Origin: Tannerella forsythia
GTDB taxonomy: Bacteria > Bacteroidota > Bacteroidia > Bacteroidales > Tannerellaceae
Direction of reading: 5' to 3'
Length of the DNA: 41,934 bases
NCBI RefSeq assembly: GCF_003860135.1
Contig: NZ_RQYN01000036.1
Span: forward strand, 1 to 41,934
The position numbers and the translations under genes are program-made. This document shows positions 12,416 through 20,893 of the stretch, piece by piece (the first letter of the stretch is position 1; every line of letters starts with the position of its first letter). Under the pieces are notes generated by a model that was not told where the DNA came from, made no database searches, and was given only the letters and a program-made list of their open reading frames with translations.

Positions 12416-12546
12416 TCAATATAATGCTTCCACCGAGAGAGCGTACTCACCTGTATCGTCACTGAAAGTTTCCTTGCGAGTAACGCGGGGAATGCTGTCG
12501 AGTATCGCAAAATCAAGAGTTCTTGGGATGGGTTTTTTCGCGCAAA
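12416..12546 (-). pseudogene. Short decayed coding fragment, 3' end of an unknown gene
   Basis: Between the TGA at 12416-12418 and an upstream in-frame stop near 12560, the minus strand encodes about 42 residues with protein-like composition (including IPRTLDFAILDSIPRVTR, then ETFSDDTGEYALSVEALY). There is no start codon, and a hairpin follows the stop as after a real gene. I do not recognise the family. It may be the end of a deleted gene. The rest of the 527-base gap (12281-12807) holds nothing I can call except a nested inverted repeat: AAGAACA 12701-12707 and TGTTGTT 12709-12715 against AACAACA 12739-12745 and TTGTTCTT 12755-12762. Confidence 0.3.
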
Positions 12547-12807
12547 GTGAATATTAATCGGACACCGTAGGTAGCTCTTAACCGCGGTGTTCTATCATAT
12601 AGCGGAATGCAGATTGGCAAAGGGGCAAACGTATCGGAGGTCATAAAGAAGATGTTGAGAAATGAATAGAGACTTGTTATTTCTTGTATGAAAAGCGTAT
12701 AAGAACACTGTTGTTAATTTTGAAAAGAATATTCAATCAACAACAACTACACATTTGTTCTTGATTCATTTTGTGCTTTTATAGACTGCGCAGATAAGGC
12801 AAATCTA

Positions 12808-12906
12808 TTATAAAAAACAGAAAACGTCATATCTCATCTTGTCGTCGTCGGGAGATTCCGCGTTGGGATGGTCTTTGATGATAAAAAAGCCTTTTTCAAA
12901 AACGCC
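12808..12906 (-). other. In-frame continuation of the DUF4221 gene beyond a TAG stop
   Basis: After the TAG at 12907-12909 the same frame stays open for 32 sense codons to a TAA at 12808-12810. The encoded tail (GVFEKGFFIIKDHPNAESP, then a DDDKMRYDVFCFL end) looks like the closing beta strands of a propeller: a hydrophobic strand, a turn with acidic residues, and a final strand. The most direct reading is that the TAG is a nonsense mutation in a gene originally encoding about 378 residues. Confidence 0.65.
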
Positions 12907-13944
12907 CTATCCTCCGTTCAGATTGTACGTATCATTCGATAGCGGAAACTCATCTATCACGTTAAAGTCCTGATCGAAGACCGTCAGAAATAGTTGCTTC
13001 TTAAAAAACTGCTTGTCTATCGGCATTCCGGTGGTGAAATCGATTCCGTTTACATGAAGCCTGTAATAACGTTTCTTGTACGGGTCGTAATTGACCTCGT
13101 AGAAGTGCACGTTTTCGATCAAATGCCGGTACCAGTCTTCCATCGTGGTCGAATGCGTTTCCGACGCCGTATTACGCGTATAGCGGCTGTCTGCTCCGTA
13201 GCTTTTCACGATACCGCTATGCAGGTCGATGGTGTACACATTCGAGTTGAAAGGAAAATTGTAGATGACCAGCGGAAAATGGTAAGTGACGTTGAGATGT
13301 TGCATCCATCCGTACAAATGTCCGACTCCTTGCTCGGCACCGGTATAGGGAAGGACTGTTTTTTTGTGTTTCCTCTGCCGTAAATCGGCCTCATTGATGT
13401 AAAATATAGATTCGTCTCCCATTTTAACGGTAACATAATACATGGATCGGCTGTGTGTGTCGAAATATAATTGGATCGAAGCGTTCGAATAGTTCGATGT
13501 ATTGATGATGTATTCTCCTTCGTCGACCGTTAATTCGTGTTTTTCGTGTATGATGCCGGTCGTGTCGAGCAAGTAAACGGTTTTGTCGGCCAAAATCCAG
13601 ATCGAATCCGGCGATGTGGCGTATAATCCGTTTATTTCGCCGGCAACCGCTTGTCTTCCTTCGCGGTAGATTCTTATATCGCGAACCACCTTGTTCGTAA
13701 AATCAAAAACGTCTAAAGCATGCGTTTGATCGTTATAACCGATTAAATAATCGTTCGTATTCAGGCTGAATGCCGTTAGGGTAGGATAGTGGGGTAATGA
13801 CGTATCGTCAAGGTCGATAGACAATGTATCCCGCTCCATTCCGATGATGGTTTGCGGGCTTTTCTTTCTCTCGATCACTTTCTTTTCGTGCGAACACGCG
13901 AGTGCCATCAACACGCCGGCAAGGATTAAACAGAACTGTTTCAT
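12907..13944 (-). CDS. DUF4221-like propeller lipoprotein, probably truncated by an in-frame TAG
   Basis: A 345-residue lipoprotein (lipobox Cys17, LMALAC). Sequence features such as the central YEVNYDPYKKRYYRLH segment and the following FLTVFDQDFNVIDEFPL strand resemble DUF4221 proteins of Bacteroidales, which are exported and of unknown function. It is not close to the four beta-propeller lipoproteins at 481-5040, as it lacks GxGPxE and FDWxGxP. The reading frame stops at a TAG just after a Gly-Gly pair, but continues open and protein-like for another 32 codons. If the stop is real, the last propeller strands are lost and the product may be unstable. Confidence 0.75.
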   Translation of the reverse strand: MKQFCLILAGVLMALACSHEKKVIERKKSPQTIIGMERDTLSIDLDDTSLPHYPTLTAFSLNTNDYLIGYNDQTHALDVFDFTNKVVRDIRIYREGRQAVAGEINGLYATSPDSIWILADKTVYLLDTTGIIHEKHELTVDEGEYIINTSNYSNASIQLYFDTHSRSMYYVTVKMGDESIFYINEADLRQRKHKKTVLPYTGAEQGVGHLYGWMQHLNVTYHFPLVIYNFPFNSNVYTIDLHSGIVKSYGADSRYTRNTASETHSTTMEDWYRHLIENVHFYEVNYDPYKKRYYRLHVNGIDFTTGMPIDKQFFKKQLFLTVFDQDFNVIDEFPLSNDTYNLNGG

Positions 13945-14012
13945 TTCGTTTTATTTATACGTATGTCTTTTATTGTAGGGGTTGTACCGTGTGCCGCTTG
14001 CTTTCGGCGCGT

Positions 14013-14020
14013 CAAAGATA
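14013..14020 (-). promoter_or_regulatory. -7 element of the DUF4221 gene, overlapping a palindrome
   Basis: Minus-strand TATCTTTG matches TAnnTTTG and would give a leader of about 60 nt. The perfect palindrome GATACGTATC (14017-14026) overlaps it and could be an operator. No good TTTG -33 element is seen. Nothing else was found in the 279-base gap 13945-14223 apart from the terminator at 14161-14192. Confidence 0.4.
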
Positions 14021-14160
14021 CGTATCAAAAACGTTTTGCGTATCGCTATGGAGATATTATTCTGTCGCTTGTCGATGATGTGACCGCTCTCTTTGTCGAC
14101 AGGCGCTCCAGCTTCTCTCTTTAGCGTGTTGTTTTTCAATCCTTCCTCTATATATCGAAA

Positions 14161-14192
14161 GGGTGTGCCCGAAACGTTTTTTCGGCACACCC
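14161..14192 (-). terminator. Terminator of the blaI-blaR1-like operon
   Basis: GGGTGTGCCCGAAA (14161-14174) pairs with TTTCGGCACACCC (14180-14192), with one bulged base. It lies about 30 bases beyond the stop codon of the minus-strand M56 gene. The T-tail on the minus strand is short. Confidence 0.6.
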
Positions 14193-14223
14193 TTTTGAAA
14201 TCGATCGCTTAGTAATCTAAGAA

Positions 14224-16089
14224 TTAATTATATTTATTCTTAATTGCTTCGTTTTGGGCGCATTCCTCGACTGTCGCGTTCGATGTGGTGACGATGATAA
14301 CTTTCGGATCGTTTTTCCCGCTATCTTTCATCTGCCGGCTCTCCGCGTTCAATACGTGTATGTTTTCAATCTCTGCGGGAGGAATGCTTTTCATCCGTTC
14401 GGCGGAAATTTCTTTGCCGTTCAGATAGTACTTGATAGCCTTGTCGTTGTGATTGGTCTGCCGCGCCGGATCGTTCTTTATGGAGCATACGGCTCCTTTG
14501 GTTAAGCGGAAGTTAATCGGTACGGTATATTCGACCGATACGGGTTTGCCGCGTTGCTTTCCGGGTTTCCAGCGGGGCATCTCTTCGATGAGGCGGATCG
14601 CTTCTTTGTCTAACGACGGATCGACGCCCTGAACCACCTCTACATCGGACGTATTTCCCTGTTTGTCGATGATGAACTGACAAACAACGCGTCCCTGAAT
14701 GCCGTTTTCCTGCGCGATCGCCGGATATTTGATATTCTGGGCGATGTATTGCATCAAAGCGCCTTGTCCGCCCGGAAATTGAGGCATCTCTTCCACAACG
14801 ACAAAGAGCGATTCGCCTTCCGATTTAGTCGAGGGCCGGCGGTCGTTTGGCTTGTTTTTCTCGGAGGAGGCATATCCTACCACGACGACTTCGTCGAGGT
14901 TTTGTTTTTTACGCTTCATCTCGATTTTCCCGACATCGCCCGAAGTCTTCGGCACAAGAACCGCGGACGCCATCCCGACATACGAAAAGTTCAGCGTATC
15001 TCCGGCCTGCATGCGAATCTGAAATCGTCCGTTCTCGTCGCTGATCGTGCCGCTGTGTGTCCCTCTGACGACGATGCTCACGCCGTGCAGCGCTCCCCGC
15101 CCGTCGACTACGGTACCCGATACGACAAGGGTATCTCCTTTGTTCGTGTCGGACGGGTTTTCGGCATATCCCTGCAACATGGGCAGAGAAGCGTCGAGCA
15201 ACCCGGACACGCGCTCGGTCATCGCGCCCGCGTTATTGGCTACGAGCAGCAACAAGGCCAAGGGCAGCACTAAGGTGTAGGCCACCAGCTTCACTTTGGG
15301 CGATTGCTTGGCGTTAAGCATCCGGATGCGCTTTTTCAGCGGCGAGGTGTTGAACTGATTGGCGAGCGCGGCCTGCACGGGCTGATGCGCCATGCGCAAT
15401 AAATGATATTGGTAGCTGCGGGCGTCGGCGCCGTCCTTCACCACGCGATGGTCGACGAGAAATTCGAGGTTGCTGTGAATTTCTTTCTTGAGCATCCATG
15501 CCATCGGATTAAACCAGCAGACGGCACAGAACAACTCGGCCAGCAAGATGTCGAACGAATGGTGCTGACAGACATGTACCCGTTCGTGTGCCAAGATCTC
15601 TTTCAGCTCTTCTTCCCTGTGCATCTCGGGATGTATAAAAATCCAGTTGAAAAACGAGAAAGGAGTAGCCGGCCGCTGCAATCGACTGACGCGTGCGCCC
15701 TCCATCTCTATCTGTGGACTGCGCCACCGTAACCATACGAGCTGCGTCAGACGAACCATCAGCCGCAACAACAGCAATCCCGTCACCGCAAGATACAGCC
15801 ATAGCGCGTAATCTCCCAGTGAATAGGTCGCGGGAGCTTCGACCGACGGCGTCACCGTCAGTTCCGGCATATATTGCGTATATGTAAATGCCGCTTCGGT
15901 CAGTGTGTGGCTATGCACAAACCATTTCGAGAAGTCGGTAAACGGATATACGACCGACAAGAATAAGATGCCTTGAAGCAAATACCGTCGCAAGGTAAAA
16001 AACGTGTCATTCCGATAACACCATCTGTATACCATATAAAACACGGCGATTGCCGCGTTCACCTTCAATAAATAAGTCCATGTTTCCAT
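14224..16089 (-). CDS. BlaR1-like M56 sensor protease fused to CarboxypepD_reg and TonB C-terminal domains
   Basis: A 621-residue inner-membrane protein. The N-terminal third has membrane helices and an M56 zinc site: HERVH at residues 168-172 followed by an EFLVDH segment. BlaR1/MecR1 proteins sense a cell-envelope signal and inactivate their BlaI repressor. The rest is periplasmic: a carboxypeptidase-regulatory-like beta sandwich (about 323-390), a stretch LDEVVVVGYASSEKN near 395-405 that resembles the TonB box of SusC receptors, a TonB C-terminal domain (about 435-535; FPGGQGALMQYI through VEYTVPINFRL) and a tail with YLNGKEISAERM and VIIVTTS, recalling a receptor plug domain. It starts 6 bases after blaI. 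The true signal is unknown; no beta-lactamase gene is adjacent. Confidence 0.88.
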   Translation of the reverse strand: METWTYLLKVNAAIAVFYMVYRWCYRNDTFFTLRRYLLQGILFLSVVYPFTDFSKWFVHSHTLTEAAFTYTQYMPELTVTPSVEAPATYSLGDYALWLYLAVTGLLLLRLMVRLTQLVWLRWRSPQIEMEGARVSRLQRPATPFSFFNWIFIHPEMHREEELKEILAHERVHVCQHHSFDILLAELFCAVCWFNPMAWMLKKEIHSNLEFLVDHRVVKDGADARSYQYHLLRMAHQPVQAALANQFNTSPLKKRIRMLNAKQSPKVKLVAYTLVLPLALLLLVANNAGAMTERVSGLLDASLPMLQGYAENPSDTNKGDTLVVSGTVVDGRGALHGVSIVVRGTHSGTISDENGRFQIRMQAGDTLNFSYVGMASAVLVPKTSGDVGKIEMKRKKQNLDEVVVVGYASSEKNKPNDRRPSTKSEGESLFVVVEEMPQFPGGQGALMQYIAQNIKYPAIAQENGIQGRVVCQFIIDKQGNTSDVEVVQGVDPSLDKEAIRLIEEMPRWKPGKQRGKPVSVEYTVPINFRLTKGAVCSIKNDPARQTNHNDKAIKYYLNGKEISAERMKSIPPAEIENIHVLNAESRQMKDSGKNDPKVIIVTTSNATVEECAQNEAIKNKYN

Positions 16090-16095
16090 TGTTTT

Positions 16096-16455
16096 CTATT
16101 TTTGTTTTTCAATAATACGGATAATTTCTTTCAAATCATCGGCCGAAATCTTTTCTTCGCGAGCGAAGAACGAGACCATTTCTTTGTACGAGTTCTGAAA
16201 ATAATCGCGAATAAATCCCGACATGAATTTACGTTTGTATTCTTTCTCCGAAATCAGCGGTTTGCACAAGTTCGTCGTTCCTACACGCCGCATCTTCAAA
16301 TATTTCTTGCGATCCAAGTTTTTAATGATGGACGCAAAGGTCGTATAAGGCATCAACGGCTTCCCGCTTTGCTCGTGATAGCTGCGAATCGTGCCTTCTC
16401 CCTGTTGCCATACAATCAACATGGCTTCTTCTTCCTGCTGTGTTAATTTTTCCAT
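16096..16455 (-). CDS. BlaI/MecI/CopY family transcriptional repressor
   Basis: A 119-residue protein with the family's winged helix at the N-terminus (LTQQEEEAMLIVWQQGEGTI; recognition region TTFASIIKNLDRKKYL) and a helical dimerisation tail (residues 75-119). The family length is about 120, so it is complete. Members bind palindromic operators as dimers and are inactivated when the partner M56 protease is triggered. The M56 gene follows after 6 bases in the same operon. A perfect palindrome on the promoter upstream is the obvious autoregulatory operator. Confidence 0.92.
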   Translation of the reverse strand: MEKLTQQEEEAMLIVWQQGEGTIRSYHEQSGKPLMPYTTFASIIKNLDRKKYLKMRRVGTTNLCKPLISEKEYKRKFMSGFIRDYFQNSYKEMVSFFAREEKISADDLKEIIRIIEKQK

Positions 16456-16486
16456 GATTACAATTGTTTTATATTACTAATCGACC

Positions 16487-16508
16487 GCAAATATACGAAA
16501 GTTTCGTA
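16487..16508 (-). promoter_or_regulatory. Promoter and palindromic operator of the blaI-blaR1-like operon
   Basis: Minus-strand TATATTTG followed by C (16495-16487) is a perfect -7 element. A perfect 7+1+7 palindrome, TACGAAA-G-TTTCGTA on the plus strand (16494-16508), overlaps its upstream edge and fills the -7/-33 spacer, where a bound dimer would block RNA polymerase. A TTTCG lies about 22 bases upstream of the -7 element as a weak -33. Confidence 0.65.
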
Positions 16509-16577
16509 GTGTTGGCGCGAAAGTAGTGTTAAAAGATGTTGTAGGCCGATCTTTTCTTCGTATCGCCCGTGAAGAAG

Positions 16578-17363
16578 CTATGAGATGACAGGTAATGTTT
16601 CGATAAATTCGCGGAATGTTCCGAACGGTACTTTTCGTTTCCGGAAGAAACCGATCAACTTATCCAAACGTACTTCGGCATTATTTCCGGCATTGTGCGT
16701 GACTGTGTACGGTAGTCCTTTGATTTGCTGTATGGGCATGAATTCCCACGGATGGAAGTAGGTGAGCAGGTAGCCATCGTGTTTGTATGTCCGAAGCGCC
16801 AGTCGTCGGTAGAGGGCACCGGGCAGATGATGAAAAGACAGCCAGAAAAGCGGGAAACGTATATTCGGTGTCGTTGAAGCAGGTAGCTGGAGCAGCCCGT
16901 TCTGCCAAAACCACGTGCGAGGTTCGTGCCAATGATTGTATCGTCCGGGCAAGTAAGTGGGGTTGAGGGAAGAGTTGTAGCGGTAGCCGGCCTCGAAAAG
17001 CGCGGCATCCGAGACGTTGGCCATGCGGGGCATGCGGAATCCTTCGACACGTTGGCCTGTGAGCGTCTCCAAAAAGTCTTTCGAACGTTTCAGGTGTGCT
17101 TCTTCAAAGGCGCTGTGCTCGTAACCGTGCGAGGCGATTTCGTGCCCGCTCTCACCGATCTCACGGATCAGCTCGGGAGCGTTCTCCGCGAATCGCGCGG
17201 TGCAGAAAAACGTCGCTTTTACCTCGTGGCGAGAAAGACAATTCAAAATCTTCCGGCAACCTTCGGACGAGATGCGGATCTGTTCTTCCCACGAAAGGGA
17301 CAACCCGTATTCAAACGGCATGTCGAACTCTTCGATGTCAAAACTAAGCAGTATCATATACAA
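16578..17363 (-). CDS. Polysaccharide deacetylase (NodB-type, carbohydrate esterase 4-like)
   Basis: A 261-residue protein with the NodB homology fold. The catalytic Asp region is SFDIEEFD (Asp9 at the end of strand one), the metal-binding motif is SHGYEH (His79 and His83) and FRMPR matches motif 3. The first motif has Ile-Glu instead of the usual second Asp, as in the DUF3473/PuuE-like branch that often acts on lipid-linked or surface glycans. No signal peptide is apparent, so it is probably cytoplasmic. It lies 26 bases downstream of a membrane glycosyltransferase gene, which suggests joint work on a cell-surface glycan. Exact substrate unknown. Confidence 0.85.
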   Translation of the reverse strand: MYMILLSFDIEEFDMPFEYGLSLSWEEQIRISSEGCRKILNCLSRHEVKATFFCTARFAENAPELIREIGESGHEIASHGYEHSAFEEAHLKRSKDFLETLTGQRVEGFRMPRMANVSDAALFEAGYRYNSSLNPTYLPGRYNHWHEPRTWFWQNGLLQLPASTTPNIRFPLFWLSFHHLPGALYRRLALRTYKHDGYLLTYFHPWEFMPIQQIKGLPYTVTHNAGNNAEVRLDKLIGFFRKRKVPFGTFREFIETLPVIS

Positions 17364-17389
17364 TAAAATGGCATGTTATTTCGAAAGTC

Positions 17390-18595
17390 TCATGATTTGC
17401 GGACCGAAGGATTGAACTCGGGCACCCGCTCGTCTTTCGCGGCATAATCGCGGGTCATCATCTCATAGATCAGCTTGAACCAGATCAGCACGCACGGCAA
17501 AGCTTTCAGCGCGTAGGGCTGAACGTAAGGCCGATAGAGAAACGCGGGAAAGAGGTCGGACGGTGACATGCTGGTCAGGATAAAGGCAAAAATAAGCAAT
17601 GCGATGTCTCCTTTCGAACGCTTCCACAGAACTCCCCAGAACCAAATAGCTACGCCTGTCAGGGCGATAATGTAACTGCTCGACTCGCTACCGGTACTGA
17701 ACAGGACAACGAACAGCATGACGGAGACTAAAAACATCCGTCGGAAGGCCGGAAAGGCATATTGCTTGATGCGCAGATAGGGCAGGGCGAAAAGAATCAG
17801 TCCGGGGATGATCAACCACATGTCGGAGTAGTCCGGATTGCCTGATATTTTCCGAACGATGCCCAATAACGAGATATTTTGGGCGCGAGCGAAATGATTG
17901 ACGGCATTTTTGGCGATTAAGTCCGGCAACCATTCGCCGTATTGATTGAGGATGTATTCGGGGGAAGAATATAACATGGGTAAGGCAAAAAATACGATGC
18001 TCCATCCGATCAGGGAGAGGATAAATTTTGTTTTGTGGCGCGAGAAAAAGAAAAATGCCAGTCCCACAATGCCGTAGATCTTAACCAATGTACCGACAAC
18101 GATCAATAAAGCGGCCCATACGTCTTTCTCTTTTTCGATACAGACGAAGACAAGAATGAGCATGGCGCCAATGACAATATTGAACTGCGCCAAACTAAGC
18201 GCCGTGTACAGTTCGTTGGCACAAAACCACATCGTAAACAGAATCTTTTTTCTCTCGAAGGGAAGTGAGCGTACAGCCATAAACAGCAAAGCACTCATGG
18301 CGGCAAGCCACAGCAGATATCCGAATTTCACGGGGAAGATGGCAAACGGCGCGACAATGAAACTGAACGACGGCCCATAATGATTGACGTCGTGGTACAA
18401 TTCCGGATACTCGGCATAGAGCGGTAATTGTTCTAATACATGCCAAAATACGTTTCGGAAGATGATGAAATTGTTGTTGGGATGTTTGAGCAGCCACGCG
18501 GCCAGCACTGCCAAGCCCCATACCACGCCAACAGTCGTGTAGCGGTCGAAAACAGGATGGCGAAATACGTTCTTGATGCTTTCTCTCCAATTCAT
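17390..18595 (-). CDS. GT87-like (DUF2029) polyprenyl-phosphate mannosyltransferase-type membrane protein
   Basis: A 401-residue integral membrane protein with about nine to ten hydrophobic helices. The early motif NHYGPSFSFIVAPFAIFP fits the GT-C fold glycosyltransferase family GT87/DUF2029, in which an acidic or polar loop after the first helix faces a polyprenyl-phosphate sugar donor. The hydrophilic C-terminal tail (about 25 residues, charged) is cytoplasmic. It is first in an operon with the polysaccharide deacetylase. The donor and acceptor cannot be read from the sequence. Confidence 0.75.
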   Translation of the reverse strand: MNWRESIKNVFRHPVFDRYTTVGVVWGLAVLAAWLLKHPNNNFIIFRNVFWHVLEQLPLYAEYPELYHDVNHYGPSFSFIVAPFAIFPVKFGYLLWLAAMSALLFMAVRSLPFERKKILFTMWFCANELYTALSLAQFNIVIGAMLILVFVCIEKEKDVWAALLIVVGTLVKIYGIVGLAFFFFSRHKTKFILSLIGWSIVFFALPMLYSSPEYILNQYGEWLPDLIAKNAVNHFARAQNISLLGIVRKISGNPDYSDMWLIIPGLILFALPYLRIKQYAFPAFRRMFLVSVMLFVVLFSTGSESSSYIIALTGVAIWFWGVLWKRSKGDIALLIFAFILTSMSPSDLFPAFLYRPYVQPYALKALPCVLIWFKLIYEMMTRDYAAKDERVPEFNPSVRKS

Positions 18596-18660
18596 GAGTA
18601 CATTCTCTCTTTTCGTTTGATAGAAAATAGTTCTTTTTGAATATCCGTTGACTGATGCGA

Positions 18661-18668
18661 CAAATATA
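18661..18668 (-). promoter_or_regulatory. -7 element of the glycosyltransferase-deacetylase operon
   Basis: Minus-strand TATATTTG is an exact TAnnTTTG match, 65 bases before the start codon. The -33 region (AACAACGG) is poor. The 348-base gap 18596-18943 holds this and the divergent promoter at 18885-18915 and nothing else I can call. Confidence 0.45.
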
Positions 18669-18884
18669 GCCGTTTTTATATCGGCGTCCGTTGTTTTTAC
18701 ATAAATTATGTTTTGTTTATCTTGCAGGGGAAGGGGAGGTGTGATTTTGTTCCTTTTGTTTATTAGGTGTTTACCTTGTTTGATGTTCCCGACTAAAACG
18801 ATTACTTATCGAATGTGGTGCTATGCTGTTTGATGGTCTGATAAAATCGGATAGAAAGGCCGGATAAGAGAGCCAAAAGCGAAT

Positions 18885-18915
18885 CTTGAGATATCGAAAA
18901 AACACAGTACATTTG
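18885..18915 (+). promoter_or_regulatory. Promoter of the SusR-like regulator
   Basis: CTTG (18885-18888), a 19-nt spacer and TACATTTG (18908-18915) followed by C. The -7 box is an exact match, the -33 box is off by one base, and the start codon follows 28 bases later. Confidence 0.6.
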
Positions 18916-18943
18916 CATTGCTTAAAAAAACTTACAGGGGAGC

Positions 18944-20629
18944 ATGTTTTCAAAACGTAATTCAAAATATAAATACATGCTGTTTTTCGTAAAAAATCGA
19001 CCGACGGGCAGCTTTCGTAAGTGGATGGGAATGATTTTGTGTTGGATGATCTGTTTATCGGTCTTTCCTCATGACAAGAATAATAGCTGTCAGATTCAGG
19101 AACTACTTGATAAGGCTGAAGAGATGTTAAATGCCGATCCCTCTAAGGCGATATATTATTCGAGTCTGGCTATTACTGAAGCGCAGAAGATTGGAAATAT
19201 AGGCTGTAAAACGATGGGACAAGCCATATTGGGTGAAGCTTATATGAATCAGGGCGATTTTAATATAGGTTTTGAAATATTGACTCATGCGATGGAGGCT
19301 TGTCCGTCGGATAGTCTGCATTTGAAAGCTTGCATATTTCTTCACCTGTCCGGAGCATACTTGAAACTGAAAGATTTGCATAAGGCTTTTATGTATGTGG
19401 ACAAAGCAGCCGATATTTACCGGGCACAGAATGATTCGCTTCATTTGGCCCGTTGCTACAATGCACGAGGCTTAGTTTATATCCAGAAACCGGATAATGT
19501 TCGTGCCGAAGAAAATTTTAAGGCAGCTTTGAGCATTAATCGCAAGATGAACAATCTCTCATCGCTTGCAGCCAACTTGAATAACCTTTGTTTGTATGAG
19601 GGAAACAGTGCTGAAAAAGTCGCCTTATTAAACGAAGCGATTACGATAAATCGTTCATTGGGGAAGATTTGGTCTTTAGGTGAAAATTACAATAATCTCG
19701 GGACACAATATTTTTATGCGCACGATTACGATCAGGCTTTGTCTGCTTTGGATACGGCTATGAGCCATGCCACAAAGATCAATGCAAAAGAACTGATTGC
19801 AGACAACTATCGTTATCGGTCGTGGGTTTATGAAGCTCAGCGAGATTACAAAAAAGCTTATACATACTTATTCTTACTTTACGAGGCGGAAAAAGATTTG
19901 TTGATGATGAATGAGATGAGACAAATCGAATTAAATATCGTGCAAAAACATCTCCATGATAAGGAGCAACAGATGATTATGCAGGAACAAGCGTATCAAA
20001 TCGACTTCCTTCGTTTGTGGGTATCTATCGCTGTATTAGTTGTAATTGTCCTTATGCTCGCACTCTCTTATGCGGTATATCACTATCGGCAGAAAAAGAA
20101 ACTGGTGTTGCTCGAAGCATCCAGACAACTCGAGAATCATGAAAAAGAACTTATGGTGCTGAAGTTAAAACAGTCAGAAAGTGAAGCTCAAGCCGTACAG
20201 CAAGAACTTGAACACCGCCGGAAAGAGTTGACCAATCTTGCTTTTTTTATTCGTAGCCGGAATGATCTATTGGCACAGATACAGGAAAAAATAAGAGCGG
20301 GATATAAACTTTCTCCTACCGAAAGTGAACGTCATTTACGCAGTATTTATACGTATATCTCACAATTCAGCGCTCGTGATACGGAAACAGGTGTTTTAAT
20401 AGACGATATAAATCGCCAGTTTATCGAACGTCTCTCACAGCTTCACCCTAATCTTTCCGGAAACGAGAAACGTTTATCTTCTTTACTGCGTGTCGGATTA
20501 TCGACGAAAGAAATCGCCTCCATCATTCATTCTACACCTAAAACGGTCAACATGGCACGTTATCGTTTGCGAAAACACTTGAATCTCGAAACAGATGACA
20601 GTCTTACCGAGTATATGAAGCAGATATAA
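18944..20629 (+). CDS. SusR-like membrane regulator: TPR sensor domain, one TM helix, coiled coil, LuxR-type HTH
   Basis: A 561-residue protein. After an N-terminal hydrophobic signal/anchor (about residues 25-42) comes a set of tetratricopeptide repeats (about 50-330) that would lie in the periplasm, a transmembrane helix (about 356-380), a charged coiled coil (about 385-450) and a C-terminal LuxR-type helix-turn-helix (about 510-550; LSTKEIASIIHSTPKTV). This is the architecture of SusR and related one-component regulators of Bacteroidota utilisation loci: sugar binding outside drives transcription inside. The gene precedes susC by 264 bases on the same strand, so it likely controls the downstream genes. 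A start further in (Met12) is also possible. Confidence 0.85.
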   Translation: MFSKRNSKYKYMLFFVKNRPTGSFRKWMGMILCWMICLSVFPHDKNNSCQIQELLDKAEEMLNADPSKAIYYSSLAITEAQKIGNIGCKTMGQAILGEAYMNQGDFNIGFEILTHAMEACPSDSLHLKACIFLHLSGAYLKLKDLHKAFMYVDKAADIYRAQNDSLHLARCYNARGLVYIQKPDNVRAEENFKAALSINRKMNNLSSLAANLNNLCLYEGNSAEKVALLNEAITINRSLGKIWSLGENYNNLGTQYFYAHDYDQALSALDTAMSHATKINAKELIADNYRYRSWVYEAQRDYKKAYTYLFLLYEAEKDLLMMNEMRQIELNIVQKHLHDKEQQMIMQEQAYQIDFLRLWVSIAVLVVIVLMLALSYAVYHYRQKKKLVLLEASRQLENHEKELMVLKLKQSESEAQAVQQELEHRRKELTNLAFFIRSRNDLLAQIQEKIRAGYKLSPTESERHLRSIYTYISQFSARDTETGVLIDDINRQFIERLSQLHPNLSGNEKRLSSLLRVGLSTKEIASIIHSTPKTVNMARYRLRKHLNLETDDSLTEYMKQI

Positions 20630-20776
20630 ATGACCTCATTCATCTGTAAAAACTGATTACCAATTTGAATATGTTTTTAAGTATAGATAGATGTTTTTTT
20701 GAATCTATATAAAAGATCATAATGTAGTATATGTTATAATGATTATGTATTTGATAACAAGTTCTTTATTTTTTAT

Positions 20777-20822
20777 TTTGTAGATATAAATATTTGCTTT
20801 TAGTGAACTTTGTAGATATAAA
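20777..20822 (+). promoter_or_regulatory. Two 14-bp direct repeats upstream of susC, candidate activator site
   Basis: TTTGTAGATATAAA occurs exactly at 20777-20790 and again at 20809-20822. The start-to-start distance of 32 bp is close to three helical turns, as expected for two protomers of a regulator bound to one DNA face. The site lies 72-117 bases before the susC start and is the only notable structure in the 264-base gap. The neighbouring SusR-like protein is the natural candidate ligand. Confidence 0.5.
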
Positions 20823-20893
20823 ATAGGATTGAGAAAACTTGACAAATGAACCTTAAATATCTAATCTTGTCAAAAATTTTAATTTGAAATACT

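Noticed and set aside
13951-14190. 79-codon minus-strand frame between the DUF4221 and M56 genes
   Set aside because: It runs into the terminator hairpin of the M56 operon, lacks any recognisable motif and overlaps the promoter of the DUF4221 gene.
14224-16455. Beta-lactam resistance operon
   Set aside because: BlaI/M56 pairs are widespread in Bacteroidota without beta-lactamases, and no beta-lactamase or penicillin-binding protein gene is adjacent.
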